Origin: DASWTL01 sp966250385
GTDB taxonomy: Bacteria > Bacteroidota > Bacteroidia > Sphingobacteriales > Sphingobacteriaceae
Length of the DNA stretch: 64,000 nt
NCBI GenBank assembly: GCA_966250385.1
Contig: CBINHC010000011.1
Span: forward strand, 1 to 64,000
Direction of reading: 5' to 3'
The notes beneath the pieces were generated by a model. It saw only the letters and a program-made list of their open reading frames with translations. It was not told the DNA's origin and made no database searches. Position numbers and translations under genes: made by a program. This document shows, one piece after another, positions 7,951-17,271 of the stretch (position 1 is its first letter; every line of letters starts with the position of its first letter).

Positions 7951-10417
7951 GCTTGAAAAGCTGCTGCCGATTTACAAGGTCGAGCAGAACTGCATCCTTT
8001 CGCGGTCCGGAGATATCACGGTCGCCTATGAGGTCACCCTCCCCGAAATCTTTACCTTATCAGCGGAGGGCTATGAAGGACTCCACCATGCCTGGGTACG
8101 TGCAGTCCGTGCGCTCCCGGCTTTCTCCTGCCTGCATAAGCAGGACTGGTATGTGGAGGAGCGTTTCCTGGGCGATTTCCCGGAAACGGGGGACCGGGAT
8201 CCTTCCTTTCTGGACCGCGCCAGTAATCTTTTTTTCAATGAGCGGCCATTTTTACGGCACCGGTGTTTTGTGTTCGTGACCAAAAAGGCGGGTGCCCGGC
8301 GGTCGAGTTCCGCTTTCTCGGGGCTGTTCCGGAGATCCCCCGTGCCTGCAGAGCTGCTCAACCCGGCTGCAACTTCCGACTTCCTTGAAAAAACCGCCCA
8401 GTTCGAGCGGATCCTGGCCGATAGCAGCCTGGTGACTTTACGTCGTCTCCATAACGAACAGCTGGCGGGAACCGGTGAGACAGCAGGCATCCTGGAGCAA
8501 TACTGTTTTCTGGAACCCGCCGGGAAGGTTCTATATGATATTCATCTGCAGGAAGGAATCCGGGTCGGGAACCGGCGCTGCCAGCTTTTTACACTCGCCG
8601 AACCTGATAGTCTGCCGGAACTGTGCGGAACCCGGATCAACTATGACCGTTACAGTACCGACCGTACCCGCTATAGCATCGGCTTTGCAAGTCCGTTGGG
8701 GCTGCTTCTGAACTGCAGTCATCTGTATAATCAGTACCTGTTCATTGAAGATCCGGCGAAGACGTTAAAACAACTTGAGGCAAAACGGCTCCGGTTGCAG
8801 TCCCTGTCGGCGTATTCCCGTGAGAACACGATCAGCCGTGATGCTACTCAGGACTTCCTGAACGAGGCGATCAGCAACTCCCGCCTGCCGGTCCGGGCGC
8901 ATTTCAACGTGTTGGTGTGGACGGAAGAACCGGCTCGCGAAAGAGAACTGAAGAGCATCGTCACTTCAGCTTTTTCACAGATGGAAGCGCATCCTAAACT
9001 GGAGACTGACGGCGCTCCGCAGATCTGGTGGGCCGGTCTTCCCGGTAATGCCGGCGATTTCCCGGAGAACGACATGTTCGACACTTTTGCCGAGCAGGCC
9101 TGCTGCTTCCTGACCATGGAGACCAGTTACCGGTCGTCGCTGAGCCCGGTCGGGGTCCGGCTGGGGGAACGGCTCTCCGGAAACCCGGTTCACGTCGACC
9201 TGTCTGACGAACCCGTCAGGCAGGGGATCTGCACCAACCGAAACAAGTTCATCCTCGGGCCCTCAGGTTCAGGCAAGTCCTTCTTTACCAACCACCTCGT
9301 CCGGACGTATCATGAGCAGGGCGCCCATATCGTTCTGGTGGATGTCGGCCACAGTTATAAAGGTCTGTGCCAATTGGTCAACGGGTATTATTTCACCTAT
9401 GATGAGCACGATCCGATCCGATTTAATCCTTTCTACCTCCCGGAAGGAACCCTCCTGGATACGGAGAAGAAGGAAAGCCTGAAAAGCCTGATCCTGGCAC
9501 TCTGGAAAAAGGAGAATGAAGTGCTGGAACGCCCGGAGTATGTAGCACTTTCGCAGGCCCTGCAGGGCTATTATGAAAAGATTCGCAGGTGCCCGGAGAT
9601 CTTCCCGTGCTTCAACACCTTCTATGAATACCTGCGGGAGGACTTTGCCGCCGAGCTGAAGCAGCAGCAGGTTCAGGCCCGGTACATGGATCTGGATAAT
9701 CTGCTGTACGTGCTCCGGCCGTTTTACCGTGACGGGGAGTTTGGGTTTCTGCTGAATGCCCGGGAAAATCTGGAGATGCTGCAGGTCCGGTTCATCGTCT
9801 TCGAGCTCGATAATATCAAGGATCACCCGATCCTGTTTCCGGTGGTGACGCTGATCATCATGGAAACGTTCATCAGCAAGATGCGCCGGCTTAAGGGGAT
9901 CCGGAAGATGATCCTGATCGAAGAAGCCTGGAAGGCCATTGCCCGGGAGGGAATGGCTGAGTACATCAGGTATTTATTCAAGACAGTCAGGAAGTTCTAC
10001 GGGGAAGCAGTGGTGGTTACCCAGGAAGTCGAAGATATCATCAGCTCGCCGGTCGTAAAAGAAACGATCATCAATAACTCCGACTGCAAGATCCTGCTTG
10101 ACCAGTCGAAGTACCGGAACAAGTTCGGACAGATCCAGAACCTCCTTGGCCTGAGCGAGCAGGAAAAGGTCCAGGTGCTCTCCATCAACAAAGCCAATGA
10201 CCCGGCCCGGAAGTACAAGGAGGTCTTTATCAGCCTGGGCGGTCAGCTCAGTAAAGTATACCGGACTGAAGTCAGTCCCGAAGAATACCTGCTATATACG
10301 ACTGAAGAGACCGAAAAGATGAAAGTGCAGCAATATACCGCCAGGTACGGCAACATTGAAAAAGGGATCGCGGCCCTGGTTCGGGATTCCGGTGCCGGAG
10401 GTATTAAAAAACCCTGA
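7934..10417 (+). CDS. traG: TraG, VirB4-like conjugation ATPase
   Basis: 827 residues, normal for the family. The Walker A motif GPSGSGKS is near residue 441-448 and the Walker B region MILIEEAWKAI near 656. The N-terminal domain (LEKLLPIYKVEQNCILSRSG) is typical of Bacteroidota TraG. It energises assembly of the mating channel and pilus at the inner membrane. It overlaps traF and lies 15 bp before the traI-like gene. Confidence 0.94.
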   Translation: MANPIELEKLLPIYKVEQNCILSRSGDITVAYEVTLPEIFTLSAEGYEGLHHAWVRAVRALPAFSCLHKQDWYVEERFLGDFPETGDRDPSFLDRASNLFFNERPFLRHRCFVFVTKKAGARRSSSAFSGLFRRSPVPAELLNPAATSDFLEKTAQFERILADSSLVTLRRLHNEQLAGTGETAGILEQYCFLEPAGKVLYDIHLQEGIRVGNRRCQLFTLAEPDSLPELCGTRINYDRYSTDRTRYSIGFASPLGLLLNCSHLYNQYLFIEDPAKTLKQLEAKRLRLQSLSAYSRENTISRDATQDFLNEAISNSRLPVRAHFNVLVWTEEPARERELKSIVTSAFSQMEAHPKLETDGAPQIWWAGLPGNAGDFPENDMFDTFAEQACCFLTMETSYRSSLSPVGVRLGERLSGNPVHVDLSDEPVRQGICTNRNKFILGPSGSGKSFFTNHLVRTYHEQGAHIVLVDVGHSYKGLCQLVNGYYFTYDEHDPIRFNPFYLPEGTLLDTEKKESLKSLILALWKKENEVLERPEYVALSQALQGYYEKIRRCPEIFPCFNTFYEYLREDFAAELKQQQVQARYMDLDNLLYVLRPFYRDGEFGFLLNARENLEMLQVRFIVFELDNIKDHPILFPVVTLIIMETFISKMRRLKGIRKMILIEEAWKAIAREGMAEYIRYLFKTVRKFYGEAVVVTQEVEDIISSPVVKETIINNSDCKILLDQSKYRNKFGQIQNLLGLSEQEKVQVLSINKANDPARKYKEVFISLGGQLSKVYRTEVSPEEYLLYTTEETEKMKVQQYTARYGNIEKGIAALVRDSGAGGIKKP

Positions 10418-10432
10418 TTATCAAAAAAGACC

Positions 10433-11125
10433 ATGAAAAAACCAAAAACAACAATTCCGGCAGGTGTGATCATTTGCATCTGCCTGCTTTCGCCCGGAAA
10501 TGCCCGGGCCCAGCTGGGCATCGCCGAAGTGATCAAACAGGGCGTCAAGAAGGTCATTACGGCTGTTGACCTGAAGATCCAGCGCCTCCAAAATGAGACT
10601 ATCTGGTTGCAGAACGCACAGAAAGTGCTGGAAAACCAGTTGTCGAAACTGAAGCTGTCTGAGATCGCCGACTGGACAGAAAGGCAGCGGGATCTCTATG
10701 CAACCTACTATGAAGATCTCCGGCGGGTAAAGACCGCCATATCATATTACCAGTCGGTCCGCGATCTCACGGCCCGGTCTGCACGACTGGTGGAGGATTA
10801 TCAGCGGGGCTGGGACCTGGTGCGGCAGGGTCAGCAGTTCCGTCCTGAGGAACTCGCCTATGTACTGAATGTCTACACCGGGATCCTGGCCGAAAGTGTC
10901 CGGAATCTGGACCGGGTGGAGCTGGTCGTCAGGTCTTTCCGGACGCAGATGAGCGACGCCAGCCGGTTGAAACTTTTGGAGGAGGCTGCAGGCCGGATGG
11001 ATGAGCTTGCCGCCGACCTGCAGGAGTTTAACCGCGGGAACATGCTGTTGAGCTTCCGGCGCGCAGGAACGGATTCGCAGGTCCGGACGCTGCGAAAGTT
11101 GTACGGTTTGCCGAGCGGATCATGA
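10433..11125 (+). CDS. traI: TraI-like periplasmic conjugation protein
   Basis: 230 residues. The signal peptide ends at ARAQ. The mature part opens with IAEVIKQGVKKVITAVDLKI and QRLQNETIWLQNAQKVLENQ, a pattern I recognise from TraI-type proteins of Bacteroidota elements. The rest is alpha-helical. The family is not the relaxase TraI of F plasmid; it is thought to be a periplasmic channel part, perhaps VirB5-like. It overlaps the next start by 4 bp (ATGA), so translation is coupled. Confidence 0.82.
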   Translation: MKKPKTTIPAGVIICICLLSPGNARAQLGIAEVIKQGVKKVITAVDLKIQRLQNETIWLQNAQKVLENQLSKLKLSEIADWTERQRDLYATYYEDLRRVKTAISYYQSVRDLTARSARLVEDYQRGWDLVRQGQQFRPEELAYVLNVYTGILAESVRNLDRVELVVRSFRTQMSDASRLKLLEEAAGRMDELAADLQEFNRGNMLLSFRRAGTDSQVRTLRKLYGLPSGS

Positions 11126-11754
11126 GGTGGTGGCCGGTGTTCTCGTTAATGTTCCTGCTTCGCCCGTGCATCGGCGGGGCGCAGAGCTGGGACGAATTTT
11201 TCAAGCAGAAAAAAACGCAGGAGAGATATCTGCTGGAGCAACTGGTGGCCTTGAAGGTCTATGCCGGATATGCGGCCAGCGGTTATCAGACCGTTCATTC
11301 GGGGCTGGGCATGATCCGTCAGCTGACCGGCGGAGAATTTAGTATCCATGATCTTTTTATCAGGTCGCTGAACAGGCCGGGTGCCGCCGTTCACGATAAT
11401 GCGCTAATCGGACGGATCCTGTCCCTTCAGCTTCGGATCCGGGAAAAGCTCAACGGGCTGAGCCTGGCCGGTCTCTCTGAGGAACAACGGCAGTATGTGC
11501 GTTCGGTCAGGGAAAGCGTGCTGGAAGACTGTGAAAAGGACCTGGCCGGACTCGCTCTGCTGATGGAGAACGGGGGACTTGAGATGGACGATTCAGAGCG
11601 ACTGCAGCGGCTGGACAGGATCTTCGCTTCGCTGGAGGATAAGTGGCAGTTCACGGTGTCGTTTGCCTCCGGAATCAGGATCATGCTGCTGATGAAACAC
11701 CAGGCCGGCCGCAACGCGGCTGCTGCCGGTAAGCTTCACGAAATAAAAAACTGA
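11122..11754 (+). CDS. Periplasmic helical conjugation protein, first of a tandem pair
   Basis: 210 residues. The signal peptide ends at GGAQ, followed by a helical body. The motif SGYQTVHSGLGMIRQLTGGEFSIHDLFIRSL aligns with AGYNAVRDISRGNFDLHNSFLAGL of the next gene, and LIGRILSLQ with EIIGIQ, so the two are paralogues from a duplication. Pairs like this lie between traI and traJ in other Bacteroidota elements. Function unknown; a role in the periplasmic part of the channel is inferred from position only. Confidence 0.72.
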   Translation: MRWWPVFSLMFLLRPCIGGAQSWDEFFKQKKTQERYLLEQLVALKVYAGYAASGYQTVHSGLGMIRQLTGGEFSIHDLFIRSLNRPGAAVHDNALIGRILSLQLRIREKLNGLSLAGLSEEQRQYVRSVRESVLEDCEKDLAGLALLMENGGLEMDDSERLQRLDRIFASLEDKWQFTVSFASGIRIMLLMKHQAGRNAAAAGKLHEIKN

Positions 11755-11767
11755 TTCACTCAAAGAA

Positions 11768-12427
11768 ATGAAAACACATTTTAGTACAGGTATAAAAAAC
11801 CGTACGAGGGCCATCATCATCCTTGTACTGGTGGTTTGTTCGGCCAAACCGGGCAGCGCCCAGTCCGCCGAGGTTCAGCAACTGCTGCTGAACTATGAGA
11901 AGCTCCTGCAGCTCAGGAACATCCTGGCGGATATGAAGAAAGGTTACGAGCTGGTCTCTGCCGGCTATAATGCCGTCCGGGATATTTCACGCGGAAACTT
12001 CGATCTGCACAATTCGTTCCTGGCCGGGCTTAAGGCGGTAAATCCGGCCGTCAGGCAGTATGGCGGGGTCGCGGAAATTATCGGCATTCAGCAGGATATT
12101 CTGAAAGAATACAAGGCTGCGTTCAACCAGTTCAGCGTGTCCGATCTGCTGTCCGACGTCGAAACCGGATACCTGGAAAGGGTTTATTCCGGACTGTTCA
12201 GCCAGACCTTACGGGATACGGATGAACTACTCACGGTGATCACGGCTTCGGACCTGTCCATGACCGACGCGGAACGGCTTGCCGCCATCGACCGGATTCA
12301 TGCCGAAGCGCTGAACAAGCGGCGGTTCCTGCGAAGCTTCAATACCAGTACCCGGATACTTATCCTGCAGCGCGCAAAGGAATTCCGCCAGGTGTCGGAC
12401 GTAACCGGGTTGTACCTCTCCAGATGA
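11768..12427 (+). CDS. Periplasmic helical conjugation protein, second of a tandem pair
   Basis: 219 residues with a signal peptide ending GSAQ and an all-helical body. The region KKGYELVSAGYNAVRDISRG, then NFDLHNSFLAGLKAVNP, is the best conserved part and is shared with the upstream paralogue. Automated pipelines sometimes label members of this family as TerB-like tellurite proteins, a label the context does not support. Its stop overlaps the traJ start by 4 bp (ATGA). Confidence 0.74.
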   Translation: MKTHFSTGIKNRTRAIIILVLVVCSAKPGSAQSAEVQQLLLNYEKLLQLRNILADMKKGYELVSAGYNAVRDISRGNFDLHNSFLAGLKAVNPAVRQYGGVAEIIGIQQDILKEYKAAFNQFSVSDLLSDVETGYLERVYSGLFSQTLRDTDELLTVITASDLSMTDAERLAAIDRIHAEALNKRRFLRSFNTSTRILILQRAKEFRQVSDVTGLYLSR

Positions 12428-13641
12428 CCAGTATGAAAGATAGGACCAGAATGCGGTTGGTGGTCGCCTGTTGTGCGGTGTCCTTTCTCTGCTTTCCCCA
12501 GCCGGCAGCTGCACAGGGAATGGCCGGCGATATCCGTGCGCTCCAGTCGGTACTGGACGACGTGTACCGGGATATGATCCCCCTGTCAGCGAGGCTGATG
12601 GCCGTAGGACGCGGGATCGCCGGATTCGCAGCGCTCTGGTACATCGCCGTTCGTGTGTGGCGTCATATTGCGCAGGCTGAGCCGGTAGACTTTTACCCGC
12701 TGTTCCGGCCTTTTGGGCTGGGCATGGCCATTCTGCTGTATCCGTTTGTGCTGTCCCTGATGAACGGGGTACTGGAGCCGGTCGTTCAGGCAACCCGGGG
12801 GATGGTTACCGACTCCGACCGGGCGATAGGCGTACTGCTGAAAAGAAAAGCGGATGCCGTTAAGGCTTCGGAGAACTGGCAGATGTATATCGGAGCCGAC
12901 GGACAGGGAGACCGCGGGAAATGGTATAAGTACACCAACCCCGGAGGAGAAGGGAGCACGGGTGAGGGGATACTGGAGAGTCTTGGCAATGATGTCAGAT
13001 TCTGGATGGACAAACAGAGCTATAACTTCCGGAATACGATCAAATCGTGGATGAGCGAGGTGCTGCAGGTACTCTACGAGGCGGCCGCTTTGTGCATCAA
13101 TACGATCCGGACCTTCTACCTGATCGTGCTGGCAATTCTGGGGCCTCTGGTGATCGGCTTCTCCGTATTTGACGGCTTTCAGCATACGCTGACCGTCTGG
13201 CTGGCGCGGTATATCAACGTATTTCTGTGGCTCCCGGTCGCCAATATCTTCGGATCCATTCTCGGAAAGATCCAGGAAAATATGCTCCGCTTGGATATCG
13301 GGCAGATCGCAGACAGCGGCGACACCTTCTTCAGTTCAACGGATACGGCCAACCTGATCTTTATGGTGATCGGGATCGCCGGCTATTTTACCGTGCCAGC
13401 CGTAGCCGATTACATCGTGCATGCAGGCGGCGGCAACGCCCTGCTGCAAAAGGTCAACATGCTGATCAGCAATTCTTCTTCCCGGGCGATCCGGACCGGT
13501 TCTTCCCCGTCAGGAATAATGGGAGATGCCCTGGGGGATCAGCGGGGCCGGATCAGCCAGGGAATGGCTTCGTATTATCAGTCATCGGGATATTTTGGCG
13601 ACCCATCCCGGTATCAGAAGGACCGGCTGTCCGGGAACTAA
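12424..13641 (+). CDS. traJ: TraJ, VirB6-like integral membrane conjugation protein
   Basis: 405 residues. After a signal-like segment (ending AAAQGMAG) come several membrane helices (about 62-80, 92-120, 215-245, 250-280, 305-330), including ALCINTIRTFYLIVLAILGPLVIGFSVFDG, a hallmark of Bacteroidota TraJ. Family members form the inner-membrane core of the mating channel. It overlaps the previous gene by 4 bp and is followed by traK after 11 bp. Confidence 0.88.
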   Translation: MTSMKDRTRMRLVVACCAVSFLCFPQPAAAQGMAGDIRALQSVLDDVYRDMIPLSARLMAVGRGIAGFAALWYIAVRVWRHIAQAEPVDFYPLFRPFGLGMAILLYPFVLSLMNGVLEPVVQATRGMVTDSDRAIGVLLKRKADAVKASENWQMYIGADGQGDRGKWYKYTNPGGEGSTGEGILESLGNDVRFWMDKQSYNFRNTIKSWMSEVLQVLYEAAALCINTIRTFYLIVLAILGPLVIGFSVFDGFQHTLTVWLARYINVFLWLPVANIFGSILGKIQENMLRLDIGQIADSGDTFFSSTDTANLIFMVIGIAGYFTVPAVADYIVHAGGGNALLQKVNMLISNSSSRAIRTGSSPSGIMGDALGDQRGRISQGMASYYQSSGYFGDPSRYQKDRLSGN

Positions 13642-13652
13642 ATCAGGTAACC

Positions 13653-14270
13653 ATGTTCAGACAACTCAGAAATATCGACTCCGCCTTCCGGCACATTCGT
13701 ACGTTCAGCATCCTAACGGTGCTGGGATGCATGATCCTTTCGGTTTTTGCCTTGTTCAAGAGTTACCAGGCAGCAGAGGCGGCACAAGAGAGGATCTATA
13801 TCCTGGCAAACGGGAAAGCCCTGGAAGCGTATGCATCAGAAAGAAAGGACAATATTCCGGTGGAAGCCCGGGACCATGTCAGCACGTTTCACCGGTATTT
13901 TTTTACCCTGGACCCTGATGACAAGGTCATCCGGTCGCAGATCGGCAGGGCCCTTTACCTCGCCGATCAGTCCGCCAAAGCACAATATGACAATCTCCGG
14001 GAAGAAGGATACTATGCCCGGCTGATTTCGGCGAATATCAGCCAGGAGATCCGGATCGACAGCGTGCAGCTGGACATGAACCAATATCCGTACTATTTCC
14101 GGTGCTATGCTTCCCAGAAGCTGATCCGGGCGACTTCGAAAGTTTCGCGGTCCCTGATCACGGAGGGGTACCTCCGTAACGTTGCCCGTTCGGACAATAA
14201 TCCACACGGATTCCTGATCGAACGCTGGCAAACCATCCATAATGCGGACGAGCCATCCGGGACTCCATGA
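13653..14270 (+). CDS. traK: TraK, VirB8-like conjugation protein
   Basis: 205 residues starting MFRQLRNIDSAFRHIRTFSI, the usual TraK opening. One membrane helix (about 18-38) is followed by a periplasmic domain (RDHVSTFHRYFFTLDPDDKV, then ISQEIRIDSVQLDMNQYPYY). The layout matches VirB8-like proteins that link inner- and outer-membrane parts. The ATG at 13653 was chosen because the family pattern begins there; the frame is open further upstream but that stretch lies inside traJ. It overlaps the next gene by 4 bp. Confidence 0.88.
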   Translation: MFRQLRNIDSAFRHIRTFSILTVLGCMILSVFALFKSYQAAEAAQERIYILANGKALEAYASERKDNIPVEARDHVSTFHRYFFTLDPDDKVIRSQIGRALYLADQSAKAQYDNLREEGYYARLISANISQEIRIDSVQLDMNQYPYYFRCYASQKLIRATSKVSRSLITEGYLRNVARSDNNPHGFLIERWQTIHNADEPSGTP

Positions 14271-14494
14271 AATTCCTTTCGGGAGGGAGCCGGAGAGGGC
14301 CGGTCCAGGACCGGCTCGCGCGGCGGATTGCCGGGGCTCTCCTTCGCCGGCAATACCTGATGGCTGCGGCCCTGAATAAAAGGACGGAACATTATTCACA
14401 CCGGCAGAAGGTGCTATTGCTGATCGCGCTCTGCCTGGCGCTCGGCAGCCTGAACCTGTATATACTGATCTCCGGGTTGTTCGGATGCCGGTGA
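14267..14494 (+). CDS. traL: TraL-position small membrane protein
   Basis: 75 residues. A basic N-terminus is followed by RTEHYSHRQKVLLLIALCLALGSLNLYILI, one membrane helix near the C-terminus. The size, position between TraK and TraM, and the basic-then-hydrophobic layout fit TraL of Bacteroidota elements, where sequence identity is low. Its start overlaps the traK stop (ATGA). The symbol rests mainly on synteny. Confidence 0.65.
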   Translation: MKFLSGGSRRGPVQDRLARRIAGALLRRQYLMAAALNKRTEHYSHRQKVLLLIALCLALGSLNLYILISGLFGCR

Positions 14495-14584
14495 AACTGA
14501 AACACACAGGATTCACATCCGGCGATCCTGCGCGGGTATGTGAATGATGTTAACCCTGACAATACAGTTAGACAAATCAATTCA

Positions 14585-15682
14585 ATGGAAAGTATGAAAA
14601 CGCAATTATCACCTGCAGCGCACAGGCAGAGAAAGTTCCTGCTGGTGCTGCCATTGCTGGTCCTCCCGTTTTTGACCCTGGCCTTCTGGGCTCTGGGGGG
14701 CGGAAGGGGCCAGTTTGAAGCGGTATCCGGTCCGCATCCCGGACTTGATACGCGTTTGCCGGAGGCCCGGTTCAGCGATCATGAAAAGCAGGACAAGTTC
14801 AGCGTCTATGAGACGCTGGCTAAACGGCTTGATTCGGGGAATTTCAGTTCCCCCGATTTTGCGTTCAAGGCTGCCCCGGAATCCATGGCGGAACGGCATG
14901 AGGAACGAATCAACGAAAGGTTGGACAGGATCCGGGCGGAGCTGGACAGACCGGCGGATCCGGGGCCCGTGAAAGCCCCGCCCCGACAACGACCGTCCGC
15001 CGGACTCGACCAGGATGTGAGCCGCCTTGAAGGCCTCATCAGGAAGATCCGGAGTCCTGCCGAAACGGCTCCGGATCCTGAAATACGTCAGCTGGATGCC
15101 GTCCTGGAGAAGATCCTGGAAGTGCAGGACCCGGGCAGGAACAGGGAAACGGGAAGAGCGGAAGCCGGGTCATCCGGTCGCGTACTTCGCGTTTTGGCTG
15201 CGGATTCAGCAGGAGCGGGGCGGGCTGTCCGGGCGGTGATTCACCAGGATCAGACGGTTATCTCCGGCTCGGTGGTCCGGCTGAGAATCTGCGACAGTAT
15301 TTACGTCGGTAAGACGCTGATTCCGGAAAATCAGCTGGTGTATGGCGAGGTCACCGTGAATGGCGAACGTCTGAAGATCGGGATCTCTTCACTTCGCTAT
15401 GGAAATGCCATCCTTCCGGTAGCGCTGGATGCATTTGACCTCGACGGACTGGAAGGGTTGTATGCGCCGGGCGCCCTGACAAGGGATGCGATAAAGAAGG
15501 GTGCGGATGATGCCCTTCAGGGGCTCCAGCTCATGACGCTGGACCCCTCGGTATCGGCACAAGTAGCCGGCGCCGGTCTCCAGGCGGCCAAAGGTCTGTT
15601 CCGGAAAAAGGCCCGCCAGGTAAAGGTGAAGGTCAGGGCCGGCTATCACTTGCTGCTCCTGGACCGGAATCAGCGCATCTGA
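14585..15682 (+). CDS. traM: TraM, VirB10-like conjugation protein
   Basis: About 365 residues. A short cytoplasmic start is followed by a membrane helix in RQRKFLLVLPLLVLPFLTLA and then FWALGGG, the family signature. A variable, charged middle region comes next, then a C-terminal beta domain (VRAVIHQDQTVISGSVVRLR, then ENQLVYGEVTVNGERLKIGI) that fits the conserved TraM C-terminus. TraM spans the periplasm like VirB10. In-frame ATGs at 14540, 14585 and 14594 are all possible; I favour 14585 or 14594 because known proteins begin close to the RQRKF motif. Confidence 0.87.
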   Translation: MESMKTQLSPAAHRQRKFLLVLPLLVLPFLTLAFWALGGGRGQFEAVSGPHPGLDTRLPEARFSDHEKQDKFSVYETLAKRLDSGNFSSPDFAFKAAPESMAERHEERINERLDRIRAELDRPADPGPVKAPPRQRPSAGLDQDVSRLEGLIRKIRSPAETAPDPEIRQLDAVLEKILEVQDPGRNRETGRAEAGSSGRVLRVLAADSAGAGRAVRAVIHQDQTVISGSVVRLRICDSIYVGKTLIPENQLVYGEVTVNGERLKIGISSLRYGNAILPVALDAFDLDGLEGLYAPGALTRDAIKKGADDALQGLQLMTLDPSVSAQVAGAGLQAAKGLFRKKARQVKVKVRAGYHLLLLDRNQRI

Positions 15683-15719
15683 TCTCAGTAAATACTTTAA
15701 CCTGATAAAAAGTAATGAC

Positions 15720-16292
15720 ATGAAAATTATCATTGGTGCAGTAGGTATGCTTTTGCTCCTGGCGGGGCAGTATGCTTTGGGACAGGAGGCGGAGAATTCC
15801 CCGGCACAGGCCAAAGCGCTTCCGGATGCAGTGATCGATCTAAGAGCGGCGGGATTCCGGAAAGGGGAAAAGATCCGGTTCCGTACGGCCGGCCGTGACA
15901 GGGGCGGAAAAGTCCGCGCCCTGATTGGGCGGCCGCTTGTTGCAGCGGATCAGATTTATCTTCGGTTGAAGCTGATGAACAGGTCGGCGATCAGTTACGA
16001 TGTGGACTTTGTACGCTTCTTTGTCCGGGACCGGAAAATCGCCAGGCGGACCATCACCCAGGAACAGGAGTTACGACCTGTACAGTTTATTATTCCTGAA
16101 CGAAACGTACCGGCCGGGAAGGAAGCCTGCTTCCTTTTTGTGATGGATAAGTTCACCGTTGCCCATGAAAAGGTCCTGCGATGCGAGGTCTTTGAAAAGG
16201 GAGGCGGCAGGCATTTTCAGTTACATGTCAGTGACGCGAAGTTGGCCAAAGCGCAGCAGGTTAAACGAGGAAGTCAAAGAGGAAGTCGGTAG
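15720..16292 (+). CDS. traN: Short TraN (DUF4138) lacking the N-terminal domain
   Basis: 190 residues. A clear signal peptide (ending YALGQ) leads almost straight into the C-terminal half of TraN (YDVDFVRFFVRDRKIARRTI, then MDKFTVAHEKVLRCEVFEKG). Family members usually have about 270-300 residues and an N-terminal beta domain before this point. That domain is missing here, yet the signal peptide and frame are intact, so the gene may be a tidy deletion rather than a dead one. TraN is the VirB9-like outer-membrane part of the channel. It is the last tra gene: traO, traP and traQ do not follow, and the next gene is on the other strand. Confidence 0.75.
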   Translation: MKIIIGAVGMLLLLAGQYALGQEAENSPAQAKALPDAVIDLRAAGFRKGEKIRFRTAGRDRGGKVRALIGRPLVAADQIYLRLKLMNRSAISYDVDFVRFFVRDRKIARRTITQEQELRPVQFIIPERNVPAGKEACFLFVMDKFTVAHEKVLRCEVFEKGGGRHFQLHVSDAKLAKAQQVKRGSQRGSR

Positions 16293-16305
16293 GGGACTCT
16301 GAAGA

Positions 16306-17271
16306 CTAGTTTGTCGTCTCCGGCTCCTCACTCTCCGCCGTCAGGTATTCGAGTGCATCGGTATCGGGACTTAAGCGGGTGCCCTTCACCAGGACGTCCA
16401 ACTGGCCGGTCGTCCGGGCGCTGGCAATGCAAGCTGAAATTCCGGGACGGCTTAATAACCAGGCGATGGATATTTCCGCTGGTGAAGCGTTGTACTCCGC
16501 CGCGATTTTGTCCAATGCTTCCAGGATTCGCATTCCCCTGGGTGTGAGATATTTCTTGTTTCCCTGGCCACGTTTGCTCTGATCAAGATCGCCTTCGTTC
16601 CGGTATTTGCCGGTAAGGAATCCGCTGGCAAGCGAATAGTAGTTGATCACCCCCAGGCCTTTTTCCAGGCAGACCGGCTGCAGGTCCTTTTCAAAGGCGG
16701 CACGGTCATACAGGTTGTACAGCGGCTGAAGGGTCTGGTAGCTGATCAGTCCCCCGGACTTGCTCACTTCTAAAGCTTCGGTCAGGCGCTCCGCGGAGTA
16801 GTTGGAAGCCCCCACGGCCCTGATCTTTCCCTGGCTGTAAAGCCCATCGAATGCCTCCATCGTTTCTTCAAGCGGGTATTCCGGGAAATCGTAGTGCGCC
16901 TGGTACAGATCAATATAGTCGGTCTGCAGGCGGCGCAGCGAATTTTCGACGGCCTGAAATATATACTTCCTGCTCAAGCCCTTGTTGCCGTCGCCCATAT
17001 CGGAACCGACCTTGGTCGCGATGACGACCTGCTCCCGGTTCTTCCGGGATTTCATCCAGTTTCCGATGACGGTTTCACTTTCGCCGCCGCTGTTACCTTC
17101 AGCCCAGCGGGAATATACGTCGGCGGTGTCAACCAGATTACCGCCTGCATCCATAAATGCGTCCAGGACTTTAAATGAAGACCTTTCGTCGGCGGTCCAT
17201 CCAAACACATTCCCGCCCAATGCCAGTGTCGAAACCTGTAATCCTGTATTGCCAAGTGATCTTTTATCCAT
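16306..17271 (-). CDS. Aldo/keto reductase
   Basis: 321 residues from the ATG at 17271 (MDKRSLGNTGLQVSTLALGG), the typical family start; an upstream in-frame ATG would add 33 atypical residues. Family motifs are visible: GGNLVDTADVYS (catalytic Asp and Tyr), IATKVGSDMGD (catalytic Lys), DYIDLYQAHYDFP (with the active-site His), VGASNYSAERL, and a C-terminal NADPH-site region (SPAEISIAWLLSRPGISACI). A cytosolic NADPH-dependent carbonyl reductase of the AKR11/12 type is likely; the substrate is unknown. It probably marks resumption of chromosomal genes after the conjugative module. Confidence 0.9.
   Translation of the reverse strand: MDKRSLGNTGLQVSTLALGGNVFGWTADERSSFKVLDAFMDAGGNLVDTADVYSRWAEGNSGGESETVIGNWMKSRKNREQVVIATKVGSDMGDGNKGLSRKYIFQAVENSLRRLQTDYIDLYQAHYDFPEYPLEETMEAFDGLYSQGKIRAVGASNYSAERLTEALEVSKSGGLISYQTLQPLYNLYDRAAFEKDLQPVCLEKGLGVINYYSLASGFLTGKYRNEGDLDQSKRGQGNKKYLTPRGMRILEALDKIAAEYNASPAEISIAWLLSRPGISACIASARTTGQLDVLVKGTRLSPDTDALEYLTAESEEPETTN

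Larger units (their letters stand above)
1393..16292. mobile_element. Bacteroidota integrative conjugative element module (regulators, mob and tra genes)
   Basis: XRE-rteC-mobC-mobB-mobA on one strand and traE-F-G-I-(pair)-J-K-L-M-N on the other form the core of a CTnDOT-like element. The coordinates mark the recognisable genes, not mapped ends. I found no integrase, excisionase, topoisomerase, traA/traB or traO/P/Q in the window and no direct repeats at the borders. The right limit must lie near 16.3 kb, where a chromosomal-type aldo/keto reductase starts. The left limit may be outside the window. Confidence 0.75.
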
